From Achromobacter xylosoxidans (GTDB lineage: Bacteria > Pseudomonadota > Gammaproteobacteria > Burkholderiales > Burkholderiaceae_B): 64,000 nucleotides of DNA. Shown here one piece after another: positions 48,540 through 58,389 of this stretch. The translations under genes were made by a program, and so were the position numbers. Numbering within the stretch: position 1 is the first letter of the stretch; each line of letters begins with the position of its first letter. The DNA lies in assembly GCF_002192695.1 (NCBI RefSeq), contig NZ_MTLG01000011.1, forward strand, positions 124,001-188,000, given 5' to 3'. The notes under the pieces were generated by a model. The model was not told the origin of the DNA, did not search any database, and saw only the letters and a list, made by a program, of their open reading frames with translations.

Positions 48540-49852
48540 TTAGCGTCGCCGCTACTCTGCTCGTCCTGCCGGTCCTGCCGCGCCTGGCGCAGGCGGCGAC
48601 CATCCTGGCCGTCCGCACCTGGCCGGCCGACGAATACACCCGCGTCACGCTGGAGCTCGACAGCGAGCTCAAGGCTGAACAGTTCACACTTGAAAACCCC
48701 CACCGCCTGGTGGTGGACATCGAGGGACTGACCATCAGCGCGGCCCTCAACGACCTGGTTTCCAAGGTCCGTCCGGACGATCCCTACATCCAGAGCCTGC
48801 GGGTGGCGCAGAACCGCCCCAACGTGGTGCGCCTGGTGTTCGACCTGAAGCAGCCCGTGGCGCCCCAGGTGTTCACGCTCAAGCCCGTGGCCGACTACCA
48901 GTACCGCCTGGTGCTGGACCTGTATCCGAAGATCGCCCAGGATCCGCTGATCGCGATCCTGAACAAGCAAAGCGGCCCCGACGTGGACGACCCGCTGGCG
49001 CGCATCCTGGAAGACATCCAGCGCAATCCGGTGACCCGCGCCGATCCGCCCGAGCCGCCGCGCGTGCGCGGCCAGCAGCCGGCGCCTCCGCTGCCCACCG
49101 CGCCCAAGCCCCCGCCCGCCACCGCCAGCCGCGGCAAGCAGCGCATGCTCACCATCGCGCTGGACCCCGGCCATGGCGGCGAGGACCCGGGCGCCATCGG
49201 CAGCAGCGGCCTGCGCGAGAAAGACGTGGTGCTGCGCATCGCCCGGCGCCTGAAGGCGCTGATCGACAGCCAGCCCTACATGCGCGCCTACCTCACGCGC
49301 GACGACGACTACTTCGTGCCCCTGCATGTGCGCGTGCAGAAGGCGCGCCGCGTGCATGCGGACCTGTTCATCTCGATCCACGCGGACGCCTGGGTCAAAC
49401 CCTCGGCCAACGGCTCGTCGGTGTTCGCGTTGTCGCAACGCGGGGCCACCAGCGCCCAGGCGCGCTGGATGGCGGACAAGGAAAACGCGGCCGACCTGAT
49501 CGGCGGCGTCAACCTCGGCAGCCACGACCGCCAGGTGGCCAAGGTGCTGCTGGACCTGTCCACCACCGCGCAGATCAACGATTCGTTGAAGGTCGGCAAT
49601 GCCTTCCTGGATGAAATCAAGAAGATCAACCGCCTGCACAAGAACAGCGTCGAACAGGCCGGCTTCGCGGTCCTGAAGGCGCCGGACATTCCTTCGGTGC
49701 TGGTCGAAACCGCCTTCATCAGCAACCCCCAGGAAGAGGCCCTGCTGCGCAGCACCTCGCACCAGGACAAGCTGGCGCAGGCCATGATGACGGGCATCCA
49801 GCGCTACTTCACCGCCAACCCGCCGCTGGCGCGGCTGGGCGACGTGAGCTGA
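48467..49852 (+). CDS. amiC: N-acetylmuramoyl-L-alanine amidase
   Basis: A 461-residue periplasmic amidase that cuts septal peptidoglycan. The N-terminus has a twin-arginine type signal (ATRRRLISVAATLLVLPVL, cleavage near AQA, residue 44), an AMIN domain follows (about 45-160), then a Pro-rich linker (TAPKPPPATA) and an Amidase_3 domain. Zinc ligands are in LDPGHGGEDPGAIG (His and Glu), SIHADAW (His), and the catalytic Glu in VETAFISNPQEE. GAGG lies seven bases before the ATG, inside the end of tsaE. Tat export is known for E. coli AmiC. Confidence 0.93.
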   Translation: MVERDCPPAPVGALPSAGATRRRLISVAATLLVLPVLPRLAQAATILAVRTWPADEYTRVTLELDSELKAEQFTLENPHRLVVDIEGLTISAALNDLVSKVRPDDPYIQSLRVAQNRPNVVRLVFDLKQPVAPQVFTLKPVADYQYRLVLDLYPKIAQDPLIAILNKQSGPDVDDPLARILEDIQRNPVTRADPPEPPRVRGQQPAPPLPTAPKPPPATASRGKQRMLTIALDPGHGGEDPGAIGSSGLREKDVVLRIARRLKALIDSQPYMRAYLTRDDDYFVPLHVRVQKARRVHADLFISIHADAWVKPSANGSSVFALSQRGATSAQARWMADKENAADLIGGVNLGSHDRQVAKVLLDLSTTAQINDSLKVGNAFLDEIKKINRLHKNSVEQAGFAVLKAPDIPSVLVETAFISNPQEEALLRSTSHQDKLAQAMMTGIQRYFTANPPLARLGDVS

Positions 49853-49874
49853 CGGCCACGGCTGCCGCCGCATG

Positions 49875-49912
49875 AAAAAAGGGCGTTGCGCTTCACGGCG
49901 CAACGCCCTTTT
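49875..49912. terminator. Bidirectional rho-independent terminator
   Basis: Six A residues, a perfect 11-bp stem GGGCGTTGCGC/GCGCAACGCCC with a 6-nt loop, and four T residues. It ends amiC and, in reverse, lies past the dedA stop. Confidence 0.9.
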
Positions 49913-49954
49913 CATTTGCCTCGCGCGGATGCGGCGCCTCGCGCCGCGCCCATC

Positions 49955-50593
49955 TCAGGCGCCGCGCCTGGCCTTGATCAACTTGAACACCCCTGCCCCG
50001 ATCACCGGCACGATGGCCGCGGCCAGGCCCAGCAGCACGATGGTGTTCAGGTGTTCGCGCACCAGCGGAATGTTGCCGAAGAAGTAGCCCGCGGCCACCA
50101 GGCTCACCACCCACAGCAGCGCGCCCAGGATGTTGAACAGCTGGAAGCGGGACAGCGGCATGTCGGCCACGCCCGCGACAAACGGCGCGAAGGTGCGCAC
50201 GACCGGGATGAAGCGCGACATCACGATGGTCTTGCCGCCATGCTTTTCGTAGAACGCGTGCGTGCGCATCAACGCGCCACGGTCCAAAAAGCGCAGGTTC
50301 ATCGAAAACACGCGCGGCCCGATGTAGCGTCCGATGGCGTAGTTCAGCGTATTGCCGGTGATGGCCGCGACGATCAGCAGTCCGCCCATCAGGAACGGGT
50401 CGATGTGTCCGGTGGCGCCGAACGCGCCCGCGATGAACAGCAGCGAATCCCCCGGCAGGAACGGCAGCACGACCAGCCCCGTCTCCGCGAAAACAATCAG
50501 GAACAGCACCAGGTACACCCACATGCCATATTGCGCGACCCAGACGCCGAGCGTCTTGTCGATGTGGAGCACCATATTGAAAAATTCGAGCAT
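49955..50593 (-). CDS. DedA family membrane protein
   Basis: A 212-residue inner-membrane protein of the DedA (VTT/SNARE-associated) family. The conserved segments are ETGLVVLPFLPGDSLLFIAGAFG, the charged FYEKHGGKTIVMSRFIPVVRTFAPFVAG and FQLFNILGALLWV. Members act as phospholipid or undecaprenyl-phosphate flippases and support proton motive force; which one applies here is open. The ATG at 50593 (MLEFFNMVLHIDK) has AGGG upstream; an ATG 17 codons earlier is less likely. It is divergent from mutL. Confidence 0.9.
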   Translation of the reverse strand: MLEFFNMVLHIDKTLGVWVAQYGMWVYLVLFLIVFAETGLVVLPFLPGDSLLFIAGAFGATGHIDPFLMGGLLIVAAITGNTLNYAIGRYIGPRVFSMNLRFLDRGALMRTHAFYEKHGGKTIVMSRFIPVVRTFAPFVAGVADMPLSRFQLFNILGALLWVVSLVAAGYFFGNIPLVREHLNTIVLLGLAAAIVPVIGAGVFKLIKARRGA

Positions 50594-50695
50594 TGAAGCA
50601 ACCCTGCCGGCGAAATGGGATATCAGTCCGCGACTATAGCCCACCCGCCCATGACGCTAAAATCATCCACATAGCCATACCTGAACGCCAGCCAC

Positions 50696-52651
50696 ATGAC
50701 CGAACGCCGCTCCATTCTTGCGCTTCCCGACCTGCTGATCAGCCAGATCGCCGCCGGCGAGGTGATCGAGCGGCCGGCGTCCGTGCTCAAGGAAATCCTT
50801 GAAAACGCCATCGACGCGGGCGGACGCGCCATCGAAGTGCGCCTGGAAGGCGGCGGCATACGCCGCATCGCCGTGACCGATGACGGCGGCGGCATCCCGC
50901 CCGAGGAACTGCCGCTGGCGCTGGCGCGCCACGCCACCAGCAAGATCCGCTCCTTGAACGAGCTGGAGTCGGTGGCGTCCATGGGATTCCGCGGCGAAGC
51001 CCTGGCCTCCATCGCCTCCGTGGCCCAGGTCACCATCATTTCCCGCACCCGCGACGGCGAGCACGCCTGGCAGATCGACGCCGGCAGCATGCAGGTCAGC
51101 CCCGCATCGGGTCCTCCGGGCACCACGGTGGACGTGCGCCAGCTGTTCGACGCCGTGCCGGCCCGCCGCAAGTTCCTGCGCTCCGAGGCCACCGAATTCG
51201 GCCATTGCGTCGACGCCATGGAGCGCATCGCGCTGGCGCATCCGCAGATCGCCTTCCGTCTGTTCCATCATGACCGCGCGCAGCGCCAATGGCTGCCCGC
51301 CGAGCCGCCGCAGCGCATCCGCGACGTGCTGGGCGCGGAATTCGCCGAACACGGCCTGCTGCTGTCGCACTCCGTCGGCACGGTCAGCCTGGCGGGCATG
51401 ATCACCCGCCCCACCGCGGCCCGCGCCCGCGCGGACCGCCAGTATCTCTACGTGAACGGCCGCTACGTGCGCGACCGCACCGTCAGCCACGCCCTGCGCG
51501 CCGCCTACGCCGACGTGCTGCATGGCGACCGCCAGCCCGCCTACGTGCTGTTCCTGGACATCGATCCGGCCGCCGTGGACGTGAACGTGCATCCGGCCAA
51601 GCACGAGGTCCGCTTCCGCGACAGCGGCGCGGTGCATCGCTTCGTCTCGCATGCGGTCGGCCAGACGCTGGCGCAGACCGGCGGCGCGTCGGCGGTGACG
51701 CCGGCTGCGCAAGCCGATGACGCGGACGACGCGGGCTTTGAAACCGTGGCCCGCCCCGCCGCCACGACCGGCGCCACCCCGCAGGCCACGCCCTATGCGC
51801 CTGCCGCCAGCTCGCGGCCAGTGGCGGATACGCCCCGACCCGGCTACAGCGGCGGCAACGCATCACCCTCCTACGGCTTGCGCCCCTCGCCCGCGCCGCA
51901 GCGCCCCCATACCCAGGTCCCGTTCCGCCTGCACGCCGAACCCGCCGGCATCCCGGCCGCCGACTGGCAATCGCTCTACCGTCCGCTCGATGACGATACG
52001 GCCGCCAAGACGGCGCCGCTGCGCGAACCCGCGCCAGCACCCGCCGCGGCCCTGCCCGCGGACGAGGAACATCCGCTGGGCATGGCGCTGGCGCAGCTGC
52101 ACGGCATCTACATCCTGGCGCAGACCCGCCGCGGCATCGTGCTGGTGGACATGCATGCCGCCCATGAACGGGTGGTCTACGAACAGCTCAAGCAGGCCCT
52201 GGACGCGCGCAGCCTGCCGCGCCAGGACCTGCTGGTGCCCGTGGTGTTTCATGCCCAGGAAAAGGACGTGGCGCTGGTCGAGGAATTCGAAGAGCAATTG
52301 AACGAACTCGGCTTCGAAATGCGTCCGTCCGGACCGACCTCGATCGCCGTGCGCTCCGTGCCGGCGATCCTGGCCCGCGGCGACATCGAGACGCTGGCCC
52401 GCGCCGTATTGCGCGACCTTGGCGCCGTGGGCGTTTCGCGCCTGCTGACGGAACAGCGCAACGAACTGCTGTCCACCATGGCCTGCCACGGCTCGGTGCG
52501 CGCCAACCGCAAGCTCACCATCGAAGAGATGAACGGCCTGCTGCGTCAGATGGAAGCCACCGAACGCGCCGACCAGTGCAACCACGGCCGTCCCACCTGG
52601 ATCCAGTGGTCGGTGTCCGACCTGGACAAGCTCTTCCTGCGCGGGCAATAA
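50696..52651 (+). CDS. mutL: DNA mismatch repair protein MutL
   Basis: A 651-residue MutL. The N-terminal GHKL ATPase has [24 protein letters not shown] and [13 protein letters not shown]; the central transducer has the family [12 protein letters not shown] long Pro/Ala/Thr linker (about 335-450) precedes the C-terminal dimerisation domain. That domain contains [12 protein letters not shown] (485-496), matching the nicking motif DxHAx2Ex4E of MutL proteins in bacteria without MutH. It is therefore probably a nicking endonuclease. The miaA gene follows directly. Confidence 0.96.
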   Translation: MTERRSILALPDLLISQIAAGEVIERPASVLKEILENAIDAGGRAIEVRLEGGGIRRIAVTDDGGGIPPEELPLALARHATSKIRSLNELESVASMGFRGEALASIASVAQVTIISRTRDGEHAWQIDAGSMQVSPASGPPGTTVDVRQLFDAVPARRKFLRSEATEFGHCVDAMERIALAHPQIAFRLFHHDRAQRQWLPAEPPQRIRDVLGAEFAEHGLLLSHSVGTVSLAGMITRPTAARARADRQYLYVNGRYVRDRTVSHALRAAYADVLHGDRQPAYVLFLDIDPAAVDVNVHPAKHEVRFRDSGAVHRFVSHAVGQTLAQTGGASAVTPAAQADDADDAGFETVARPAATTGATPQATPYAPAASSRPVADTPRPGYSGGNASPSYGLRPSPAPQRPHTQVPFRLHAEPAGIPAADWQSLYRPLDDDTAAKTAPLREPAPAPAAALPADEEHPLGMALAQLHGIYILAQTRRGIVLVDMHAAHERVVYEQLKQALDARSLPRQDLLVPVVFHAQEKDVALVEEFEEQLNELGFEMRPSGPTSIAVRSVPAILARGDIETLARAVLRDLGAVGVSRLLTEQRNELLSTMACHGSVRANRKLTIEEMNGLLRQMEATERADQCNHGRPTWIQWSVSDLDKLFLRGQ

Positions 52652-52653
52652 GC

Positions 52654-53622
52654 TTGTCGCCGTCCGCCTCCCCCAACGCGGCGCCGCTGGTCATCTGCCT
52701 GGCCGGCCCGACCGCGGCAGGCAAAAGCGCCTCCACCCTGGCGCTGGCCGAACGCTGGCCGCTGGAGATCGTCAACGTCGATTCGGCCACGATCTATCGG
52801 GGCATGGACATCGGCACGGCCAAGCCCTCGCCCGAGGAACAGGCGCAGGTGCCGCAGCATCTGCTGGACATCCTCGATCCCACTCAGTCGTACTCCGCCG
52901 CCGACTTCGTCGCCGACGCGCTGCGCCTGATCGACGAGATCCGCGCGCGCGGGCGCATCCCGCTGCTGGCGGGCGGCACCATGATGTACTACAAGGCGCT
53001 GCGCGATGGCCTGGACGACCTGCCCCAGGCCGATCCGGCGCTGCGCGCCGAGCTGGAAGCGCGCGCCGCCATCCAGGGCTGGCCCGCGCTGCACGCCGAA
53101 CTGGCGCAGCGGGATCCGGTCACCGCCGCGCGCCTGGCGCCCAACGACAGCCAACGCATCCAGCGCGCGCTGGAGATCTGCATGCTGTCCGGCCAGCCCA
53201 TGTCCGCCCTGCTGCTGCGCGGCCAGCGTCCGCGCGACGACACGGGCAACCAGTACCTCACCATCAGCCTGGAGCCCTCCGACCGCGCCGCCCTGCATGC
53301 CCGCATCGAGCAGCGCTTCGACGCCATGCTGGCCAAGGGACTGCTCGACGAGGTCCGCGCCCTGCGCGCCCGGGGCGACCTGCACACCGGCCTGCCGTCG
53401 GTGCGCTGCGTGGGCTACCGGCAGATGTGGGCGCACCTGGACGGCGAGGTCGACCTGGCCACCGCCCGCGAACAGGGCATCGCCGCCACGCGCCAGCTAG
53501 CCAAGCGCCAGATCACCTGGCTGCGCGCCCAGCCCGAGCGCGTCATCGTCGACTGCCTGGCCGCCGATGCCGTGGCGCAGACCATAGACGCCATGGCCGT
53601 CGCCCTGGCAGGACGCGCCTAG
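52654..53622 (+). CDS. miaA: tRNA dimethylallyltransferase
   Basis: A 322-residue enzyme that prenylates A37 of UNN-reading tRNAs. Motifs are the P-loop [11 protein letters not shown] (about residues 17-27), [32 protein letters not shown] and GYRQMW. No ATG lies near the proper start; TTG 52654, 2 bp after the mutL stop, gives a normal-length N-terminus and is preferred. GTG codons inside the end of mutL are alternatives. The mutL-miaA order is common in Proteobacteria. Confidence 0.93.
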   Translation: MSPSASPNAAPLVICLAGPTAAGKSASTLALAERWPLEIVNVDSATIYRGMDIGTAKPSPEEQAQVPQHLLDILDPTQSYSAADFVADALRLIDEIRARGRIPLLAGGTMMYYKALRDGLDDLPQADPALRAELEARAAIQGWPALHAELAQRDPVTAARLAPNDSQRIQRALEICMLSGQPMSALLLRGQRPRDDTGNQYLTISLEPSDRAALHARIEQRFDAMLAKGLLDEVRALRARGDLHTGLPSVRCVGYRQMWAHLDGEVDLATAREQGIAATRQLAKRQITWLRAQPERVIVDCLAADAVAQTIDAMAVALAGRA

Positions 53623-53637
53623 CCAGGCGCCAGGCAC

Positions 53638-53665
53638 AAAAAAACCGCGCCATGGCGCGGTTTTT
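53638..53665. terminator. Bidirectional rho-independent terminator
   Basis: Seven A residues, the perfect palindrome CCGCGCCATGGCGCGG and five T residues, between the convergent miaA and purM genes. Confidence 0.92.
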
Positions 53666-53683
53666 CGTTGCGGACCGGCGGGC

Positions 53684-54733
53684 TTACACCACGAAGGTCT
53701 GCGCCATGCCTTCCTTCTGCTCGACGATCTCGCCCAACGTGCTGACGGTCTCGCCCTGCTCACGCAGCGTGGCGGCGATGGCTTCGGCCTGCGCCGGATC
53801 CACCACCAGCACCATGCCGATGCCGCAGTTGAAGACGCGGTACATCTCGGTGTCCTCGACCTGGCCTTGCTGTTGCAGCCACTGGAACAGCTTGGGCATT
53901 TCCCAGTTGGCGCGGTGCAGCTGGGCCGACAGGCCGGGCTGCAGGATGCGCGGCACGTTGTCCAGCAGGCCGCCGCCCGTGATGTGGGCCAGGCCCTTGA
54001 TGCTGGCGCCGTGCTTGGCCAGGGCGGCCAGCACCTGCTTCACGTAGATGCGCGTCGGCGCCATGACCACGTCGACCAGCGGCTGGCCGTGGAAATCGTC
54101 GTCGGGCTTGGCGTTGGCGCGCTCGAGGATCTTGCGCAGCAGCGAGTAGCCGTTGGAATGCGCGCCGCTGGAAGCCAGGCCCAGCACCACGTCGCCGGTC
54201 TTGATCGACTGGCCGGTGATGATGGCGGACTTTTCCACCGCGCCCACCGCGAAACCGGCCAGGTCGTACTCGCCGTCCGGGTACATGCCCGGCATTTCGG
54301 CGGTTTCACCGCCGATCAGCGCGCAACCCGACAATTCGCAGCCCTTGGCGATGCCGCCCACCACGGCCGCCGCCGTATCCACCGAAAGCTTGCCGCAGCC
54401 GAAATAGTCCAGGAAGAACAGCGGTTCCGCGCCCTGCACCAGGATGTCGTTGACGCTCATGGCGACCAGGTCGATACCCACGGTGTCGTGGCGGTTCCAG
54501 TCGAACGCCAGGCGCAGCTTGGTGCCCACGCCGTCGGTGCCCGAGACCAGCACGGGTTCCTTGTACGACTTCGGCACTTCGAACAGGCCGCCAAAGCCGC
54601 CGATACCGGCCAGCACCCCGGGACGCATGGTGCGCGCCGCAAGCGGTTTGATACGGTCGACCAGGGCGTCGCCTGCGTCGATGTCGACACCGGCATCGCG
54701 GTAGGTCAGAGGGGCGGTAGGTTGATTCGTCAT
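53684..54733 (-). CDS. purM: Phosphoribosylformylglycinamidine cyclo-ligase
   Basis: A 349-residue AIR synthetase, the fifth step of purine synthesis. The ATP and substrate motifs are [50 protein letters not shown] and [11 protein letters not shown]. Length equals that of E. coli PurM (345 aa). It is divergent from hda across 382 bp. No purine riboswitch or clear PurR site could be recognised. Confidence 0.96.
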   Translation of the reverse strand: MTNQPTAPLTYRDAGVDIDAGDALVDRIKPLAARTMRPGVLAGIGGFGGLFEVPKSYKEPVLVSGTDGVGTKLRLAFDWNRHDTVGIDLVAMSVNDILVQGAEPLFFLDYFGCGKLSVDTAAAVVGGIAKGCELSGCALIGGETAEMPGMYPDGEYDLAGFAVGAVEKSAIITGQSIKTGDVVLGLASSGAHSNGYSLLRKILERANAKPDDDFHGQPLVDVVMAPTRIYVKQVLAALAKHGASIKGLAHITGGGLLDNVPRILQPGLSAQLHRANWEMPKLFQWLQQQGQVEDTEMYRVFNCGIGMVLVVDPAQAEAIAATLREQGETVSTLGEIVEQKEGMAQTFVV

Positions 54734-55115
54734 GAGAAATGCCGTGGGGTATGTAACAATTGCTGGGATTTTGGTGGAACGCCCTGCATTTTACGATGTT
54801 GCGGGCGCAAGCAGGGATCATCCCCGCCACGGCGCCGCGAAAGCGGTTCGGACAGGGACGGACCTGGTGCGCTGGGCCGGGGCGCGGCAAGGAGGGCCGG
54901 ATCGGCGCAAACCCAAGCCAGTCCAGGGCCTTGGACGCGACACCTTGGCCCCAGGTGGTTTAAAGTGTAGGGTTGGCCGGTATTGATTTTGCCAGTTTCT
55001 GGCGACCAAAACCCGGCGGCCAAAATCCTGGCAGGCCAGTTTTGACCGGCCGCATTGATCCATAGCTGTATTTGACCTGTACTACCCGCCTCGTTTCGGC
55101 ACCCTGTAAGCTCCC
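54734..55115. other. Intergenic region between divergent purM and hda
   Basis: A 382-bp gap with no credible gene. From about 54974 to 55050 it contains imperfect inverted and direct repeats: GGCCGGT near 54976 faces ACCGGCC near 55045, and TGGCNACCAAAA/GGCCAAAA words recur between. This could be a regulator site or a folded leader for purM. TTTGACC near 55069 could be part of an hda promoter. No tRNA-like fold was seen. Confidence 0.45.
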
Positions 55116-55817
55116 ATGAACCGCCAGCTGCTGCTCGACGTTCTCCCCGCGCCAGCGCCATCGCTGAACAACTATATCGCCGGCCCCAACGGGGAAGCGC
55201 TGGCGGCGGTGCGCGCGCTGATTCCCGGCCGCGCCCTGTATATCTGGGGCGCCGCCGGCTGCGGCCGCAGCCATCTGCTGCGCGCGCTGACCGCCCGTCC
55301 CGATGCCGTCTACATCGACGCCGCGACGGGCGAGAACATGCTGCGCCGCCTGGCCGAAGCCGATTCCAAGTCGCCCATGCCCAAGTTCGTCGCGGTCGAC
55401 GACGTGCACCGCATGAACGACAGCCGCCAGGCCGCCCTGTTCGCGCTCTACAACCGCTGGCGCGAATCCGCCGCCACCGGCCGCGCCTTCGCGCTGGCGC
55501 TGGCCGGAGACCGCGCCCCGCTGTCGATGCCGCTGCGCGAAGACCTGCGCACGCGCCTGGGCTGGGACCTGGTGTTCCGCCTGGACCCGCTGTCCGACGC
55601 CGACAAGCTGGCAGCCCTGTCGGCCCAGGCGGCCGAGCGCGGCATGCACCTGGCGCCCGAAATCATCAATTGGATGCTCACGCACCACGAGCGCGACATC
55701 CGCAAGCTGGCGGCGTTGATCGACGCGCTGGACCGTTATTCCCTGGCCACCGGCCGTCCCATCACCCTGCCCCTGCTGCGGGCCATGCTCGCAGATCCTG
55801 ATTCACAACGCACATGA
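55116..55817 (+). CDS. hda: DnaA regulatory inactivator Hda
   Basis: A 233-residue DnaA-like AAA+ protein without the DNA-binding domain. The P-loop reads GAAGCGRSH, with Arg in place of the usual Lys as in E. coli Hda, and the second motif is FVAVDDVHRM. The C-terminal sensor region ends in ERDIRKLAALIDALDRYSL. With the beta clamp it stimulates ATP hydrolysis by DnaA and so limits re-initiation. It overlaps the HAD gene start by 4 bp; the hda-HAD-pcnB-folK order is typical of betaproteobacteria. Confidence 0.92.
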   Translation: MNRQLLLDVLPAPAPSLNNYIAGPNGEALAAVRALIPGRALYIWGAAGCGRSHLLRALTARPDAVYIDAATGENMLRRLAEADSKSPMPKFVAVDDVHRMNDSRQAALFALYNRWRESAATGRAFALALAGDRAPLSMPLREDLRTRLGWDLVFRLDPLSDADKLAALSAQAAERGMHLAPEIINWMLTHHERDIRKLAALIDALDRYSLATGRPITLPLLRAMLADPDSQRT

Positions 55818-56512
55818 CCTCCCGACGTCTCGCCCTGTTCGACCTGGATCACACCCTGTTGCCGCTGGATAGCGACTACCAATGGGCCGACTATCTGGCG
55901 CGCACCGGCCGCGCCGGGGATCCCGCCGAAGCCCGCCGCCAGAACGACGATCTGATGGATCGCTACAACCGCGGCGAACTCACCGCCGAGCAGGCCGCCG
56001 AGTTCATGCTCGGCCTGCTGGCCGCGCACACGCCCTACGACCTGGCGGCCTGGCACGAGGACTTCATGGAAGAAGTGATCCGCCCGTCCATGACGCCCGC
56101 CGCGCGCGACCTGGTGCAATCGCACCTGGAAGCCGGCGACCTGTGCGCGGTGGTCACGGCCACCAACAGCTTCGTCACCGCGCCCATCGCCCGCGCCTTC
56201 GGCGTGCCCCACCTCGTGGCGACCGACGCGGAATACCTGCGCGGGCGCTACACCGGCCGCATCCTGGGCACGCCCAGCTTCAAGGAAGGCAAGGTGGTGC
56301 GCGTCAACGATTGGCTGGCCGGCATGGGATTGGGGCTTGCGGATTTCTCGGAATCGTTTTTCTATAGCGATTCGGTCAACGATGTGCCCCTGCTGGAGAA
56401 AGTGACCCGCCCGATCGCAGCCAACCCCAGCCCCACCCTGCGCGGCATCGCCCAGGAACGCGGCTGGCAGGTGATCGACTTGTTCGACCACATGGAAGAT
56501 TCGAAGTCCTAA
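55814..56512 (+). CDS. HAD-IB family hydrolase (SerB-like phosphatase)
   Basis: A 232-residue haloacid dehalogenase-type phosphatase. Motif I is LFDLDHTLLP (Asp10 nucleophile, Asp12 acid), motif II the VVTATNSFVT segment, motif III the Lys in SFKEGKVVRV and motif IV YSDSVNDVPLL. The helical cap between residues 20 and 90 is of the SerB/HAD-IB type. Candidate substrates include phosphoserine or histidinol phosphate; genomic context does not choose. Coupled to hda by an ATGA overlap. Confidence 0.9.
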   Translation: MTSRRLALFDLDHTLLPLDSDYQWADYLARTGRAGDPAEARRQNDDLMDRYNRGELTAEQAAEFMLGLLAAHTPYDLAAWHEDFMEEVIRPSMTPAARDLVQSHLEAGDLCAVVTATNSFVTAPIARAFGVPHLVATDAEYLRGRYTGRILGTPSFKEGKVVRVNDWLAGMGLGLADFSESFFYSDSVNDVPLLEKVTRPIAANPSPTLRGIAQERGWQVIDLFDHMEDSKS

Positions 56513-57877
56513 ATGATCACTGAAACCATAAAAAAATTCGTCGGCCGACTATTTGCGCCGGCAGCCCGGGGGCCGTTGCGCATCGAGCGCGACAAGCACG
56601 GCATCGACCGCCGCAACGTATCGCGCCACGCGATCAAGGTCTGCGAAGTGCTGCGCCAGCACGGCTATGACGCCTACATCGTCGGCGGCGCCGTGCGCGA
56701 CCTGATCGTGGGCCTGGAGCCCAAGGACTTCGACGTGGCCACCAACGCCACGCCCGAACAGATCCGCCCGCTGTTCCGCCGCGCCCGCATCATCGGCCGC
56801 CGCTTCCAGCTGGTGCACGTGGTCTTCGGCCAGGAAATCATCGAAACCTCCACCTTCCGCGCGCCCGCCTCGGAAGACCAGGAGACCGACGAGCACGGCC
56901 GCATCTTGCGCGACAACGTGTTCGGCTCGCACGAAGAAGACGCGGCGCGCCGCGACTTCACCATGAACGCGCTCTACTACGACCCGCACAACGAGGAAGT
57001 CATCGACTTCCACAACGGCGTGGCCGACCTCAAGAAGCGCCAGGTCCGCATCATCGGCGATCCGGCCAAGCGCTACCGCGAAGATCCGGTGCGCATGCTG
57101 CGCGCCGTGCGCTTCGCCGCCAAGCTCAACGGCACCATAGACCCGGCCACGCGCCAGCCCATCAGCACCATGGCCGAGCTCATCGAAAACGTGCCGGCCT
57201 CGCGCCTGTTCGATGAAATGCTCAAGCTGCTGACCTGCGGCCATGCCATGGACTGCCTGCGCCAGTTGCGCGCCGACGGCCTGCACAAGGGCCTGCTGCC
57301 CCTGCTGGACGTGGTGCTGGAACAGCCCGGCGGCGAGCATTTCGTGGAACTGGCGCTGGAACGCACCGATGCGCGCGTGCGCTCGGGCAAGACCATCAGC
57401 CCCAGCTTCCTGTTCGCCGCGCTGCTGTGGCAACAGGTGGAGGCGCGCTGGAAGCAGCTGCGCGCACAGGGCGAACACACCATCCCCGCGCTGTCGCAGG
57501 CCGCCGATTCGGTGCTGGACGAACAGACCGAAAAGCTCGCCATCCAGCGCCGCTTTTCGTCGGACATGCGCGAGATCTGGTTCATGCAACCGCGCTTCGA
57601 GCGCCGCATGGGCAAGACCATCTACCGCATGATCGAACAGCCGCGCTTCCGCGCCGCCTGCGACTTCCTGCAGCTGCGCGCCGCCGCCGGCGAGTTCGAC
57701 AGCGTGCTGGCGCAATGGTGGATGGACCTGGCCAACGCCGACGACGTCACCCGCGGCGAAATGATCGAAGAGGTGGCCCGCCAGCCGCGCGATGCCGGCG
57801 ACGCCCCCGCCGCCCCGCGCAAGCGCCGCCGTCCGCGCCGTTCGCCCTCGCGCGGCACGCCGCCCGCGGCCGATTAA
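56513..57877 (+). CDS. pcnB: Poly(A) polymerase I
   Basis: A 454-residue class II nucleotidyltransferase that adds 3' A tails to RNA and speeds decay. The active site has IVGGAVRDLIVG with the metal-binding DFD at 72-74, then RRARIIGRRFQLVHV and RRDFTMNALYYDP. The C-terminus ends in a strongly basic KRRRPRRSPSRG tail, typical of PcnB and useful for RNA binding. CCA-adding enzymes share the core, but the basic tail and gene order favour PcnB. It begins immediately after the HAD stop. Confidence 0.93.
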   Translation: MITETIKKFVGRLFAPAARGPLRIERDKHGIDRRNVSRHAIKVCEVLRQHGYDAYIVGGAVRDLIVGLEPKDFDVATNATPEQIRPLFRRARIIGRRFQLVHVVFGQEIIETSTFRAPASEDQETDEHGRILRDNVFGSHEEDAARRDFTMNALYYDPHNEEVIDFHNGVADLKKRQVRIIGDPAKRYREDPVRMLRAVRFAAKLNGTIDPATRQPISTMAELIENVPASRLFDEMLKLLTCGHAMDCLRQLRADGLHKGLLPLLDVVLEQPGGEHFVELALERTDARVRSGKTISPSFLFAALLWQQVEARWKQLRAQGEHTIPALSQAADSVLDEQTEKLAIQRRFSSDMREIWFMQPRFERRMGKTIYRMIEQPRFRAACDFLQLRAAAGEFDSVLAQWWMDLANADDVTRGEMIEEVARQPRDAGDAPAAPRKRRRPRRSPSRGTPPAAD

Positions 57878-57880
57878 GCC

Positions 57881-58366
57881 ATGCCCCCTCTCGTGCGCGC
57901 CTATGTCGCCCTGGGCGCCAACCTGGGTGACGGCGCAGCCACGCTGCGCCGCGTCCTGGCCGAATTGCAGGAAACCGACGGCATCGCAACGGTGACGGCA
58001 TCGCCGTTCTACCGCAGCGCGCCGGTCGAGGCCACCGGCCCCGACTTCGTCAATGCGGTGGCGGCGCTGGACACGCATCTGGCCCCGCTGGCCCTGCTGG
58101 ACGCGCTGCAGGCGCTGGAAAACCGGCATGGCCGCGAGCGCCCGTACAAGAATGCGCCGCGTACCCTGGACCTGGACATGCTGCTGTATGGCGACGCCGT
58201 GCTGGACCATGAGCGGCTGACGCTGCCCCACCCCCGCATGCACCTGCGCGCCTTCGTGCTGCTGCCCCTGCGCGACCTGGCCCCCGGCCTGGCGCTGCAA
58301 GGCAAGCCCATCGGCGACTGGATCGCCGCGATCCACGACCAGCCGATAGCGCGCATCGCAGACTGA
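57881..58366 (+). CDS. folK: 2-amino-4-hydroxy-6-hydroxymethyldihydropteridine pyrophosphokinase
   Basis: A 161-residue HPPK of folate synthesis. Motifs are YVALGANLGD, SPFYRSAPV, and the pyrophosphokinase signature RTLDLDMLLYG followed by LPHPRMHLRAFVLLPL. Length matches E. coli FolK (159 aa). It starts 3 bp after the pcnB stop, a conserved pairing. PabB and PabC, which make the other precursor of dihydropteroate, are encoded at 17.6-19.5 kb. Confidence 0.96.
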   Translation: MPPLVRAYVALGANLGDGAATLRRVLAELQETDGIATVTASPFYRSAPVEATGPDFVNAVAALDTHLAPLALLDALQALENRHGRERPYKNAPRTLDLDMLLYGDAVLDHERLTLPHPRMHLRAFVLLPLRDLAPGLALQGKPIGDWIAAIHDQPIARIAD

Positions 58367-58389
58367 GCGCCAGCGGGCGAGCTTGCCCG

